A program made the translations under genes and the position numbers. Positions 8,807 to 18,972 of a DNA stretch of 27,134 nucleotides are shown piece by piece; the first letter of the stretch is position 1; every line of letters starts with the position of its first letter. The stretch comes from Thamnocephalis sphaerospora (Eukaryota; Zoopagomycota; Zoopagomycetes; Zoopagales; Sigmoideomycetaceae). The DNA lies in the NCBI GenBank assembly GCA_003614735.1, contig KZ992599.1, positions 1-27,134 on the forward strand, in the 5' to 3' direction. The notes beneath the pieces were generated by a model. It saw nothing but the letters and a program-made list of their open reading frames with translations, made no database searches and had not been told where the DNA came from.

Positions 8807-11509
8807 CTAAGTGTACTGGCCATGGCGTCTCCGGCGACGCTCAAAGGAACGGCCACCAATGCCACCCTCGTCCTCCTCGCCATTCTCAATAATGCCACGC
8901 GTACGACTGCGCCCGCTAAACGATATCTTGGGCGATGGCATGAGCGGCGTGGTCTGCTGGTCTGCTTTGCCATCGGCTGTCGGACCACGGCGTCGTCTCC
9001 GGCGTGGCGACATGGTCAAGTCCAGAATGGCCAGGTCCTCCTCTTCCTCTTCCTCGATGGCGGCAGGATCCTCGATATAGGTGGCGTCACGACGCTCATC
9101 GTCCTCCTCTTCTTCCTCGTCGTCGTCCATGTCCTCCTCTTCTTCGTCTTCAGGCTCAACGACAGCACCTTCAGCCGCACTCTCCTCATCTTCAGTATCG
9201 CCGATTAGAATGACCGGTTCAGCCGATGCGCCATCGCCTTCCCTAGTGGTCTCTCCAGATGTACTGATATCCTGTGCCGAGGCTGCTGTCTGGGATGGAC
9301 GCCCAGTTGCAAGTGTAGGCCGCTTAGTAGGTTGAGTGCCGACAATGTGCGATGCACCGGTTTCCGCCGCACCGCTCGCCTGCTCTTCCGCCGCTTTGCG
9401 CTTGGTAGGCTTAGTAAGCGCTGCATGGACTTTGGCCGAAAGCTGTGCTGCTGCTGATGCTGCTGCTACTCCGCCGGTATTATCAGCTACCGGGATAAGA
9501 GTATCAATGGCCTCGTTTGAACGGCCTATCTTGGTCGGCATGTGTGCAGGCTTTTCGCCGTTAGCCGCTTGGCCGGCACGGCGACGCTTTGGTGATGCTT
9601 GGGCAAGCTTGGCCGTAGCCGCTGCCGCATTGGCCGTCGATCCAGCTGCCTCATCCTCGGTCACTTCCACCTCGGTATGGGTGCGCTTGTGTAATTGCTG
9701 CTGCTGGGCCGCGCGAGAAGGCAATGCCGATATCGCTGTATCCATTCTAGGCTGTTTCTCTACCACACTCGCCGGAGGCTGGCGCGATGCCTGTGCTGCT
9801 GGCTTGCTTGATGGGTGGCGCGTAGCTTTACCAGCAGCCACCGCAGGTCGAGCGGGTGCGATCGCCTCCAGTGCTGGACGCTGGGGCACTGCATGACTGG
9901 CAAATGCACCCGGCAAAGGCGACGGATACTCGGCGATGACCTGTTCGTGATTGCTCCGGGGTTGAGCGGCTGCCGCAGGTGGTGGACGGTGCGCTGTCTG
10001 TCTTGCAGCATTTTGCCTGGGCGGCGGACGTGTGGAGGTGTATACGGAAGCACCCGTGTCTTGTGGTGCCACGACTGCACCACGCGCACCTCGCGCCTGT
10101 CGCAGAGGCGTGGACGTGGCCAGTGGACTACTCGCTGTTGAAAGTCCATCGTTGAACATGGGCGGTGCAAGCGGTCGCACGGGCATACGGCGCGTCGGGG
10201 CGCGCTCCTCACGGCGAACGACACGCTCTGCAAACGGCGATGCAAGCGTGTTTTGGCTAGCTGCTGGCCGTGACTCTCGGCGTGCGCTATTTAGCCGATT
10301 CACGATGCGCGGCAGGGCATGCGCACTTGTCGGTACGGGCCAGGCAGGCGGCTTTGACGCCGAGGGTGGCGTGGGCGCCGTGCGGCGTGGTCCTCGCTGT
10401 AGCCGCTGTATAGCAGGCGATGCAGCAATAGGATAGTGGCCAGAGGCATTGGGTTTATCGGTCACCGGTCGACCGCCCAGCGATGGCTCGCGCGTATGCC
10501 TCCGCCTTGCGCCGCGCCCGTGCTCCTGCTGGTAGCGCTCCAGTGCGACTGCAGCACGCCGGTGGGTGGTGCCACGTGCGCTTCCTGGCAGACTAATATC
10601 CTGGCGCGCTTTGTGAGACTGTCCTCGCTTGCGTCGCCGACGTGCGTCCAAAATTCGCGACATTTCATCATCATCGGTCTCGACAGGGACGTCCTCATCG
10701 CTGGACAGGATCAGCGTATGCTCAACCTGTGCTCGTGCACGTCGGCGGGGCGGTGGTTTTGCCGCAGCAGGCTACCAGACAAGGCGATGCGTTAGCACCA
10801 GTGCGCACCATCGCTTGAACGCTGCTTCCTACCCGCATCAACACCAGATTCCACAGCGCTGTACAGCTGGACCACAGGTTTCCAACAATCAGCGACAATA
10901 GCCGCACAATCAGCTGGCCATACTGAAGACAGTAGCGCAGCATCAGTATATTGTTGCCGACTGTTTGCCAGCAGCACAGTGCAACTTACACCAACAAAGT
11001 AGTGGTCAATGTGCCGTTCGTGCGCCGCAATAACCGGGCGCACATAACCATGATAAAGAATTGCAGAGCCCTAGATACAGCATAGCCATCTACGTTATCC
11101 AGAGGGCAGCTATCGCAAGCGAGCTGAACGTTGAAGCTTACCCAGGTGCCAGATATCAGTAGAATGAACGCCAACGCCGCCTTTCCCATGTCGTAGAAGG
11201 GTAGCCTGTGGTGCGAGTCAAGGTGAGTAGAGGCGGCAATGAAGCCAAGCAGTTCTGCGTGCGACCACGTACCAGCCAAACAGCGTATCCACCAGACCTT
11301 CTACCTGCTGCAAGCAGACAACGGCTAGCCAGAATTGCAGCCAGTTGCGCTTGCCTGCTGTGTCTCGCGCTTGCACCGCCTTGAACGAGCGGAACACTGC
11401 CTGCAGCAAACTAAGGCGCGGCTGTTTGTCAGCCGACCGCGTATATGCTATTTAGTTTTTTTCCATCACTGTACCAGAGCGACTTGGCCGCGGTATAGAT
11501 GAGCGCCAT
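8807..11509 (-). CDS. REEP/HVA22/Yop1-domain membrane protein with 654-residue low-complexity tail
   Basis: Exons 11509-11475, 11410-11273, 11205-11142, 11070-10990, 10922-10833 and 10771-8807 give 790 residues. Residues 1-136 form a TB2/DP1/HVA22 domain, the family that shapes ER tubules: RSFKAVQARD, RNWLQFWLAV, DTLFGWLPFYDMGKAAL and GSAILYHGYVRPVIAAHE follow the family order. The rest is a single 1965-nt exon, rich in Ala, Pro, Arg and Gln, with basic runs, an acidic Glu/Asp block at about 665-725 and a final Arg-rich stretch. Hydrophobic-acidic motifs resembling SUMO-interaction motifs occur: LILSSDEDVPVE, VILIGDTEDEE and AILDLT. The last intron (10772-10832) has donor GTAGGA, branch GCTAACG and acceptor GGTAG in phase, which supports a true fusion. 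The N-terminal exon is the least certain part: I chose ATG at 11509 (CAACATGG), and several nearby acceptors are possible. Ordinary Yop1 proteins have about 180 residues. Tail function is unknown. Confidence 0.8.
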
Positions 11510-11834
11510 GTTGATAAATGGCGCCGTCGTATCGTCGAAACTGGTGGTTGCGGCCAGGAAGACTGCCGTGTCCTCTAGCAGTGTGCGACAGCCTAGCAGA
11601 CGGCTCAGCACACCCGATAGACGCCGTCCAGCGAACCGTCAGGCGGATGAGAGCAAAGAGTGAGAGTGAGAGAAAACGAAGCAAGTCTTCAAGGCGGGCG
11701 ATCGACCATGCGACGTGAGCAAAGTTTACCGTCAGCGCGCGTTTGTTTATGTTTGGCACCGCCAGACTCGCCAAACCCGACCAGCACACTTCACTCCTCT
11801 TGCTTCTACTTGCTTGTGCCTGCTATATACCACG
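11510..11834. promoter_or_regulatory. Divergent intergenic region
   Basis: This 325-bp spacer separates the start codons of the REEP-domain gene (-) and the unknown gene (+) and must hold both promoters. On the REEP-gene strand it carries a C/T-rich tract with CTCTCACTCTCACTCT around 11655-11675, like the pyrimidine-rich leaders of other genes here. A TATATAC lies only a few bases before the plus-strand start, too close to be a conventional TATA box. Confidence 0.5.
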
Positions 11835-13819
11835 ATGCCACCGCCACTAGCACCGCGACTACCGCTGCCGCAGGGCGCCACAGCTCTAGCTCGCGCACAC
11901 CCGCAGCCAAACGTGCAGCCATTACCAGCTCAGTCGCGAAAGCGTCCACGCGAAGAGGATGAGCCGTCGGTGCTGACATCCTTTACCAACATGCTGTCGC
12001 GTGCACATAGCAACGCCAGCCGTGAGTTTGACGAGCTCTGCAGCTATCTCAGCGGTGTGTTTGGTACACGACTGTCCACTTTTCTGGCCGATGAAAGTGT
12101 TATGGAGCCACGCAAAGAAAAGGTAGTTGCCAGCCGGAAGCCGCCGATAGAGACTAAGGTAGGCAAAGGCGAAGCAGCGGTAATGCTTGTTTCGACTTGG
12201 TCAACAGCATACATGGTGCTTACGTGCAAGTGTGCTTTCAACAGCCAAACGTCGCCAAGATGATGCTCGCACAGCGTATGCGCAATCCACTTGGTCCAGC
12301 ACCCCATGGCGGCATTGCCAAGCGTGGACAGCGGTCCACACTGACAAATGTGACTAAATCGCCCAAGCTATTGCGCCAAGTGGTGGCCAAGCAGGAAGAA
12401 CAAGAAGACCAGGGTAAGCAGACAGTAGCATCGATGATTATCGCCACACTGTGGTGCTCACTGACGCTTCTATGGGGCGGCAAAAAGGACTGTCAGCCGC
12501 AGAGAAACGCACCTTTACCGATCTCTCCCAACAGTATGCTGCTCGCCATAACCAGACGCTGGCTGCTGCAGTGCAAGGTCGAAAGCAACGACATGAAAAG
12601 CCAGCGGCAGCTGTCAAAGCACCCGCCAGTCCAAGTAAGTTGGCGCTAACGATGTGCTGGCCTGTTTAGCGCTAATGTTGGCGCGTTTAGATACGGTGCG
12701 CCGCGTGCCCATCGCCAAAGATCCGTTTGCGGAGACAAAGCGCGACACCAGCATCTTCAAGACATCAGGGCCCATCAAGCCTCCAGCTTCGCTGCTCCGG
12801 CCTACTGCACGCAAAAGTGCACTGCATATTGTTGGCATGTCGACGCTCAGATTGGCGACGGGCGAGACGCCGCGAAAGCCTATCCGACGTCTCCACAAGA
12901 CTTCCGATGCCGGTGCCACGCCAGTCAAGCGCAACAGCGCCTCAGTGTTTGCCGGATTATCGCCTGCTACAACATCCAAGCCGACAATCCCGCCGTCCAC
13001 TGTGCAGCGGGCACCGCGCATTGCTGCCATTGCCGAACAGGCGCTGCTGCGTACTGCGGGCCGCACACCGGCACACAAGCGAGTGCGCATTGTGGCCGCA
13101 TCTGATGCCACACCGTCAGCAAAAGGCTGCGATGCTCCCTTGGATGATCGATACTTTGTGCCTGCAGTGAATACGCCAGATGCTGTAGATGCGTCTGAAA
13201 TAGAGGTAGGCATGGCTGGCGACGATGATGGTTTTGCAATCACTCACCGTCTATTGAATGTATCGTGCGCTGTCTATGCCGGTTGCTGCACTAGCACTGG
13301 CTTTTGGATGATGCTTCCAAAGCACATGCTGCTCCTTTCAAACCGGAGGCGCCAACACCGTCCAACACCTTGGTACGTCAATGTGCCTTTGATTGACTAT
13401 GATAATGTGCTAACGCCATTGCACACATATGCAGCTTTCCAATGTGACGCGCACCACGCCGCAACGCCGTGCTAGCGCTGTAGCCAAGGATCGTGTACAT
13501 GATTTGTACGAAAGTGTGCGCCGAGTCAAGCTGAGCAATAGTATTGCGGCACACCACGCGCGACAGGCGTACATTGAAGCGTCGGCCGCGTCAAAGGAAA
13601 AGTCGGCATCAAACAGCGTGGCACGCACTAGGACTGGCGAGCGCGATACGCACCCTCAGCAAACCAGCGCAGAGCACGCGCGTCGTCCTGCAGCACCAGA
13701 TGCACAGCGGTCTCTACAGGCACGAGCGCGTGTCGTTGCCTCAGCAGCTCCAGTGGCCAGAGCACCCACCACCACAGGCACAGGCGCGTCGACGACTGCT
13801 ACTACTGCTACTGCTACTG

Positions 13820-13869
<50 letters not shown>

Positions 13870-14007
13870 ACAAGACGACCAACTGCTGCGGCGTCACGCC
13901 CCCATGCCCCGGCCGTATCCACACCGGCCGCATCTAGAGCTGCCACCCGCGTGAAACAGGAGCCGCCCAGTACGCTGCGCCGACCTGCTCATCGCGCTGT
14001 AGCATAG
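11835..14007 (+). CDS. Uncharacterised basic Ser/Ala/Thr-rich protein, probably nuclear
   Basis: I do not recognise the family. Exons 11835-12158, 12245-12413, 12497-12634, 12691-13205, 13295-13372 and 13435-14007 give 598 residues with every junction in phase. The best intron, 13373-13434, has GTACGT, GTGCTAACG and ATGCAG. A basic cluster SRKRPREEDEP at about residue 35 suggests a nuclear localisation signal. Residues 45-90 (FTNMLSRAHSNASREFDELC) look helical, as does KDRVHDLYESVRRVKLSN in the last exon. The C-terminal third is low-complexity with a poly-Thr/poly-Ala run and ends near RVKQEPPS, which fits the sumoylation consensus (hydrophobic-K-x-E). It is divergent from the REEP-domain gene. 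The acceptors before exons 3 and 4 have alternatives, and exon 4 could begin at 12670 in the same frame. The start is the first ATG of the frame. Confidence 0.75.
13792..13871 (+). repeat. ACT/GCT trinucleotide repeat coding poly-Thr and poly-Ala
   Basis: About 26 consecutive ACT or GCT codons lie in frame in the last exon of the unknown gene, encoding a Thr/Ala mix, then about ten Thr, then about six Ala. The nearly pure ACT run indicates recent slippage. Any change in unit number keeps the frame, so length polymorphism is likely to be tolerated. Confidence 0.95.
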
Positions 14008-14085
14008 ACGCCATTCTCACGCGTTCAGGAGACGGTGCATCGTCCCTCATGACAAGGCGTGGCTGAGACTGGCCCTTTTCCTTGG

Positions 14086-14107
14086 CTCTCTCTCTCTCTC
14101 TCTCTCT
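14086..14107 (+). repeat. (CT)n microsatellite
   Basis: An uninterrupted CT dinucleotide run of about 11 units lies some 80 bp downstream of the stop codon of the unknown plus-strand gene. On the minus strand it reads as (GA)n and would encode an Arg-Glu run if the candidate minus-strand gene extended this far. Confidence 0.95.
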
Positions 14108-14111
14108 TTCT

Positions 14112-14849
14112 CTACATGGCCACGCCGGCTGATCGCTCTGACGCGTGTATATTTCTCCCGTATTCACACTCTTGATGTATGTATCTTTCTCTGGCGTACT
14201 GCTCTGTTTCTGGTGCTGATAAACACCCAGCTGTTCTCTCATTCCACGTGGATTCATCTCTAAACCAGCGGTGGTCGCACATGGTCAGCACCTGTTGTCT
14301 CTTTCGCACTTTTGCATGCTCCGCCGCCTTGCGCTTGACTGCCTTGCGCTCATCAGCTGTCGTGCGTTTGCCGGCTGCAACGTACACGTGCGTCTCGCTG
14401 TTACCCGTTGCTAGCCGGCGCATCTCATCTCTAGTAGACTGCTTTGCCTTGGACGCTAAACGTCCATTCTTGTGCATTTCCCTGTCGCCCACACTGCTGC
14501 AGCAGTTGGACGCAGTTGCTGCGGTGCTTGTGCAGCGCGAACGTAGCTGCACTTGGTCAGCTCTGGTGTGCTTTGCTGCGAATCGCCTCTGCCTTGGCCG
14601 CAAGCTGTCGCCCCATTGCCTGTTGGCTTGCACAAACGCGCGCAGTAGTGGGTAGCAAAGCGCGCTGCTGACTGTCAAGGCCTACGCCCGCACCATCCTG
14701 ACGACTTTGTCGACTTCACCTTCCGGGCAACGTGGTTATGCTGGACAAGCGCATGCCTATGCTCTTTGCTCTCCGAAAGCACTCTGGCCAGTCTCGACCG
14801 CTGCTTTTACCTGTCGACGCTTATCCGTAGCATACGCGTGTGCGTCCAT
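14112..14849 (-). CDS. Candidate small basic coiled-coil gene (weak prefoldin/PDRG1-like resemblance)
   Basis: The 840 bp between two plus-strand genes carries coding-like minus-strand sequence in more than one frame, as expected for a spliced gene. One workable chain joins a segment ending QQRALLPTTARV, then LHKHRSNCVQLLQQ, then DEMRRLATGNSETHVYVAAGKR, followed by a Lys/Arg/Ala-rich helix. It uses introns of about 87 nt (GTGCAAG, branch GCTGACC, GTGCAG) and 64 nt (GTGTGGG to CTACTAG). The pattern of a basic helix, a short V-x-V-A-A-G strand and a second basic helix faintly recalls beta-prefoldin-like proteins such as PDRG1. An uninterrupted non-ATG frame of 188 codons (14678-14112) covers the same stretch. 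The first ATG (14849-14847) overlaps the start of the next gene, and the 3' end is unclear. Exon borders are not reliable. Confidence 0.33.
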
Positions 14850-15474
14850 GTCGTTTGGCAATCGGGACGACGCGGATACCGTACGCCGCTTTGGCGAAAT
14901 CAGCGCCTTTTTTCCGCCACCCGACCATGAGTCGCCGCCTTTTCCGTCGCTCTACTGGCCAGGCACGTATCCCGCCCCCAACAGCGCGCCAGTCCTACTT
15001 TATCGATCAGGTGAGCGTTCGTCCAAGCATAATGCGTTGCTGCAACGTAAGAGCGTGATGATGTCAGCTGACAGGCGCTTGATGGCGTATGGCATGCGAA
15101 CAGAAGTATGGCATTTTACCATTATCTGGACGCTAATTCTGGTCTGCTCCATCTACGTGCTGGCTGGTTTCTGGGCCATGCTCTCGCTGCGTGACCGACG
15201 CTTTGGCTGGGCAGCTCCGCTAATGTTTGCGTTGGTGGGAGGATTGGGAGCATTGGTGGGTGGCACGGTTGCAGGTGAGCATCATGGGACGCAGCAATGG
15301 CTTTTATCGGTCGGCATGCTAACGTATGGCCAACGTTGCTTAGGCATTGCGCTTGGTACCATCTACGATGTGGGCTACTTTCGCATGTCCACTTGGGTAC
15401 CCTTCTGCTGGGCCCTGACGCAGGCTCTTATTAGCATCGTCAACTCTTACTCGACCATTTCCACGGTGCTGTAG
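14848..15474 (+). CDS. TMEM170-like integral membrane protein
   Basis: Exons 14848-15010, 15068-15274 and 15344-15474 give 166 residues. After a soluble N-terminus with FPSLYWPGTYPAPN come hydrophobic segments in HFTIIWTLILVCSIYVLAGFWAM, then LRDRRFGW, PLMFALVGGLGALVGG, and finally MSTWVPFCWALTQALI and NSYSTISTVL at the C-terminus. This order and the terminal SYSTI pattern fit the fungal branch of the TMEM170 family, three- to four-span proteins; animal members act in ER sheet and nuclear-envelope organisation. Both introns (57 and 69 nt) are stop-free multiples of three, so the gene also reads as one 15-kb-region frame without splicing. I accept them because each has a GTGAGC donor, the second has TGCTAACG and GCTTAG, and its removal joins GGTVAG to IALGTIYDVGYF. 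A longer first intron ending at 15106 is possible. The start is the first ATG in frame. Confidence 0.72.
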   Translation: MSFGNRDDADTVRRFGEISAFFPPPDHESPPFPSLYWPGTYPAPNSAPVLLYRSGERSSKHNALLQRKSVMMSADRRLMAYGMRTEVWHFTIIWTLILVCSIYVLAGFWAMLSLRDRRFGWAAPLMFALVGGLGALVGGTVAGEHHGTQQWLLSVGMLTYGQRCLGIALGTIYDVGYFRMSTWVPFCWALTQALISIVNSYSTISTVL

Positions 15475-16684
15475 CATCCTCGCACAACGGTCTGTCTACA
15501 CTCTTTCGACATTGACCTGCCGGCGGTTGCGAAGCAATGTCGCACCGGGGGATGTACGTGAATATGACATTTACCAGTGCTTTTATAGACTGTCGCCTAT
15601 ACGCCACAACTGCGCACGGATGCACCGTTATCTGCTGTATCGACGCTACCTACGATGTCTCATACTGGGGCATTCTATAAACGACAATCACCGAGAACAG
15701 GGGACAAATTCAGCCCCGGGCGGCACGCCACAACGTTTGAGTGCAGCGTGTGAGGTCGTCGCCCATGATATCGTCACCTCCTTGTCGCGCTCTTTTTGGA
15801 GCACCGTTTGCCGTGTCATTTGTGTCTGGACAGCATGTTTCGTAGGGAAATAAAGGCCGCTTCCAGCAGGCATGCCCAGACGCACCGCCATCTCACACGC
15901 GACTTGCTCATTTTCCAGGCTGTTCACCGCCGCTTGGCTACTGTTCTTTTCACACGCCCTCTCTCGCTCGCTCGCTCACTCACACCTGCTCACGCGCTCT
16001 TTTGCACTCACTTGTCTGCTACGGCTACAAGGACTATTTTTCTGCAGCTCACACCCGGACCCTTTCGCTGCCTCGGCCTCTGCCACCGCTCTCTGCACTT
16101 TGCTGCACAGCTTGCTCGCGTGCTGGGCCCCTCCCACGAACGTGACCGTATCGCCGCACGGGCTGCATATCACCCGATTTCATTGAATTTTGGCCTACCG
16201 CCGCTAGCCCTCGCTCTCACGCAAGCCGTCGTGCTGACGTGACTCAGCGTTCAGCCGTATATCTGCACTGGCTCGCTGGCCGAGTCTTGAGGTGCGCTCG
16301 ACTTTTTCCGCTTCACTGCTGTGCCCACTCGCTGATCGTTCCATTTGATTCTGCTCATCTCCTGTGTCCACTCTTGCTGCTCGTCGATATCTCCTCCTCC
16401 TCCACCACCGCTACCACTCTTCTGCTCTCGGCTGCGTTCACGTTCCTGCCAGCTCGTTTCAAGCAGCAGCATTCTGCATATTCATAGATCCGTCCTCGCT
16501 GCTGTCCATCCTCTTTTGAACATTACATCTTTTGCCATCATCACGTCATTTCACGTGTCATCTCAACGCTTGCCGTAGTGCCGAGTCACCTGCCACCATC
16601 GGCTCCTGCATTTGTCAGTGCGGCCAACTCTATTGCCGGTTCCGTGGCCAGTTACCGTGGCCAGTTGTGCAGACAGACTACCAG

Positions 16685-16817
16685 GTGGGTAAGGGTTTGC
16701 GTGTGGGTGTGTGCATGGTGGGACGTGGGGGCACGCGGCGTCTCGTGGGTGCTTTTACTGGGATGTGGGATGGGCATGAGGCGATCTTCTCCTGTCCCAC
16801 GCACGCCACTTTTTCAG
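16685..16817 (+). other. Orphan intron-like segment
   Basis: ACCAG is followed by GTGGGTAAG at 16685, and CACTTTTTCAG ends at 16817, immediately before CGACCATGGG. The 133-nt length matches the longest confirmed intron here. The ATG at 16823 opens a frame of about 48 residues that is Arg/Ser/Ala-rich and lacks acidic residues (containing HMFRSYSIVRSLPP and ARAFS), so it resembles a mitochondrial presequence. No recognisable mature protein follows, so the segment may instead belong to an untranslated leader. Confidence 0.35.
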
Positions 16818-17896
16818 CGACCATGGGTAGCGCATCGGCTGTTCAAGTGGCGCACATGTTCCGATCATATAGCATCGTCCGCTCGTTGCCGCCGATGCAC
16901 GCGCGGTGTTGTGCTGGCGCGGCTCGGGCCTTCTCGAAGCCGCCGGGTCATGCGCTGACGGCAGGTTGGTCCATGCTTAAAGGCGCACCAAATCAATGCC
17001 TTTGGCCAGGAGACCGCCACTTTTCTCGCTCGCACTGCCTACACTTTCTTCATTTACCGCGGCCGCTTTCTTTCCTGCCCCTCTTCTCCTTGCCTCGCCT
17101 GTGTCTAGCGCCCTTCTCTCCTGCTTGTCTGTCAGCTTGCTTGTTGCTTGCCGCTCAGCCTGCTTGCTCCGCCTACCCTACACCACCGCACGCCCCTATC
17201 TGAACGGTCCTTGCTTTAGCCGTTCTGCGCAATTCGCTTGCTGCTTGGTTACCCAACGCCAACCGTTCAGCGCCGCTTGCCAGTCAGCCTGCTTGCTACC
17301 GTCGTTTCGACGTTTTGCCGCTATCTCTTCCGCTCGCACTTGGGCAACACCCGCTGGCTGCTTGCTGCGTAGGCTGCATTAACCTGCCGTTTTCTTGGCC
17401 ACCGCTGCTTCGCTCCGCTTGCCACCGTGCACCTTCTTCCAGCGGCCCAGCACGCCATCGGCGCTTCTCTTTTACGCCGACACCGTAGCCTGCTGACTTT
17501 GGCATAGGCGCCATCGTACACGCACTTTTGCCTACATTTGCCTTTTGCAACTCTAGCATCTCCTGCGCCATTGGCGTGTCTTTTGCATCCCATCGTCGTT
17601 GCCGTACTCTTCTTCGTCTCTCTCTCTCCTTTTGTTGGCCCAAGTAACGTCTCTGGTTGGCCGTATTCGCTGTCGCCACGCTAGCCCACCCCTAACGTTC
17701 TAGCTGCGTTGGCCCTTCATCCTTTGCTCACATCAAATCTCTAGTCCATTGCGACATTTTGTAGCACAGCACCCCACTCACTCAGTCACTGCTGCTGTTG
17801 CTGTTGCGCGTTCTCAAGTTACTGGCTGCTTTCTGCTTCTTTGGCCACCTGCCCCAACGGCTACTGCCGTTACTGCAACGCTGCAGACTCGCCTTG

Positions 17897-17978
17897 GTAA
17901 GTTCAAGCCCATGCATGTTGTGTACACAACGCGGTACATACTTGTGCGACCGTCGGGTGGAGCGCGAGTGAGATGCAG
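17897..17978 (+). other. Orphan intron-like segment between Cys-rich frames
   Basis: CGCCTTG is followed by GTAAGTTC at 17897 and GATGCAG ends at 17978 (82 nt; a second CAG ends at 17981 in the same frame). Joined, the flanks read CPNGYCRYCNAADSPC, then a frame containing TSDCFLCSR and a TGA stop at 18082-18084, that is, a Cys-rich peptide. The second flank is otherwise ordinary, no start codon is assignable, and no known zinc-finger spacing is satisfied, so coding is unproven. Confidence 0.25.
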
Positions 17979-18972
17979 CAGTCGCCGAGATGTTGCCCAT
18001 GCCCTCTCTGTGGCCACGGCAATGCCTTGTTTGATGCCCACGTCCGACTGTTTCTTGTGTAGCCGCGCCCTGCATACGTTCTGAGCCGTCCGTATCCCTT
18101 GCTCCGAACCGCCTATTTCTCCCGCGCCTAGTTTCGATGGCGATGGCGTGTGTGATGGCATGCGCAGCGAGATTCAGCCGTTTCAGCTGTTCCGTTTGGT
18201 TTGGCCATCATTGCCCAAGAGTGGACCAGGCCAAACACGCATGCTTTCGCCTAAATACGCACCATCGCGCTCGTTTTCTCTCCACGCCAAGCTATTCCAC
18301 CTGCTCTTCTTCTACTCTTCTCCTGTTCGCACTCTCATCTCGTTCTCATTCAGTGTTGTCTGAAAGTCATCTGCTTGCTCCGCTCTTCTGCTATTGATAT
18401 CTTGCTGCACCACCTGGCCTGCTCACATTGGGCTAGCACTCGTCTATACATCCCCTTCCAGCCTGCACACCTTGCGCGCAGTCTGCTCGTACATCCCTCT
18501 GGCACGCAGCCACTGCTTCTCATAACCTCCTCTGCATCGCTTTGCGCCTCGTGTGCCATTGGCCGCGCGGTCGTCATCGTTTACTGCGTGGTGCCACCTT
18601 TATTCGTCCACGTGCGGCAGCATCATCGTTCGCTCGTTCACTGCCGTTCTTTTGGCCCACACATTCTTCTCGCTCTTCTGAACCACCTGGTGTGGTTTCA
18701 GTCGCCATCAAACACACTGCGTCTTTTATCGATTCGCGCCACCTCTCGCTTTCTCGCTCGCTTCTCCACCGGGAGGCTGTTCTACACACTGTGCTAATTC
18801 CTTTTACCGTATCCACTCGCTCACCATATACGCTACAGCCACTCTAGCTTGCTTCTCGCCGGTCGACTACGCTATTTGGACTACTTAATTCGTGCTATCC
18901 CACCAAACCGCACTCTACTGCCCATAACACCGCCACCACCACCACCTTTTCCGTCACCACCACCTCTTCACC

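Larger units (their letters stand above)
15475..18972. other. 3.5-kb pyrimidine-rich gap without a confident gene
   Basis: From about 15900 to 18970 the plus strand is strongly C/T-biased, with CTCGCTCGCTC-type runs and repeated GCTTGCTGCTTG-like words; TCAGCCTGCTTGCT occurs at 17155 and 17284. Open frames on the plus strand are Ser/Leu/Pro/Cys-rich, and those on the minus strand Arg/Glu/Gly-rich, as the base bias alone would produce. An AATAAA at about 15845-15850 could end the TMEM170-like transcript. Two splice-like pairs stand out (listed separately). The likeliest reading is a long leader or promoter, possibly spliced, for the gene at 18973, or a non-coding transcript. A fast-evolving low-complexity gene cannot be excluded. 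At other genes 200-400 bp of spacer is the rule. Confidence 0.5.

Noticed and set aside
9336-9896. 186-codon plus-strand frame over the REEP tail
   Set aside because: It is the mirror of Ala/Arg/Pro-rich coding sequence on the minus strand and has no independent support.
11440-11474. A 22-nt micro-intron joining the first REEP exon to YTRSADKQPRLS
   Set aside because: It is phase-compatible, but all other introns are 54-137 nt; a 64-nt intron (11411-11474) gives the family spacing from the same donor region.
16532-17203. 223-codon plus-strand frame
   Set aside because: It reads through a good intron-like segment and consists of Ser/Leu/Cys/Pro-rich sequence typical of C/T-rich DNA.
17296-17679. 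Arg/Glu-rich 127-codon minus-strand frame
   Set aside because: It begins at a non-ATG codon and its charge bias is what purine-rich DNA produces in any frame.
17850-18200. GATA-type zinc finger
   Set aside because: CRYCNAADSPW resembles the first half, but no LCNACG-like second half occurs in any frame downstream.
15475-18972. tRNA, rRNA or CRISPR-like repeats
   Set aside because: No cloverleaf with A and B boxes, no rRNA-like core and no regularly spaced repeats; the short repeated words are simple C/T-rich sequence.
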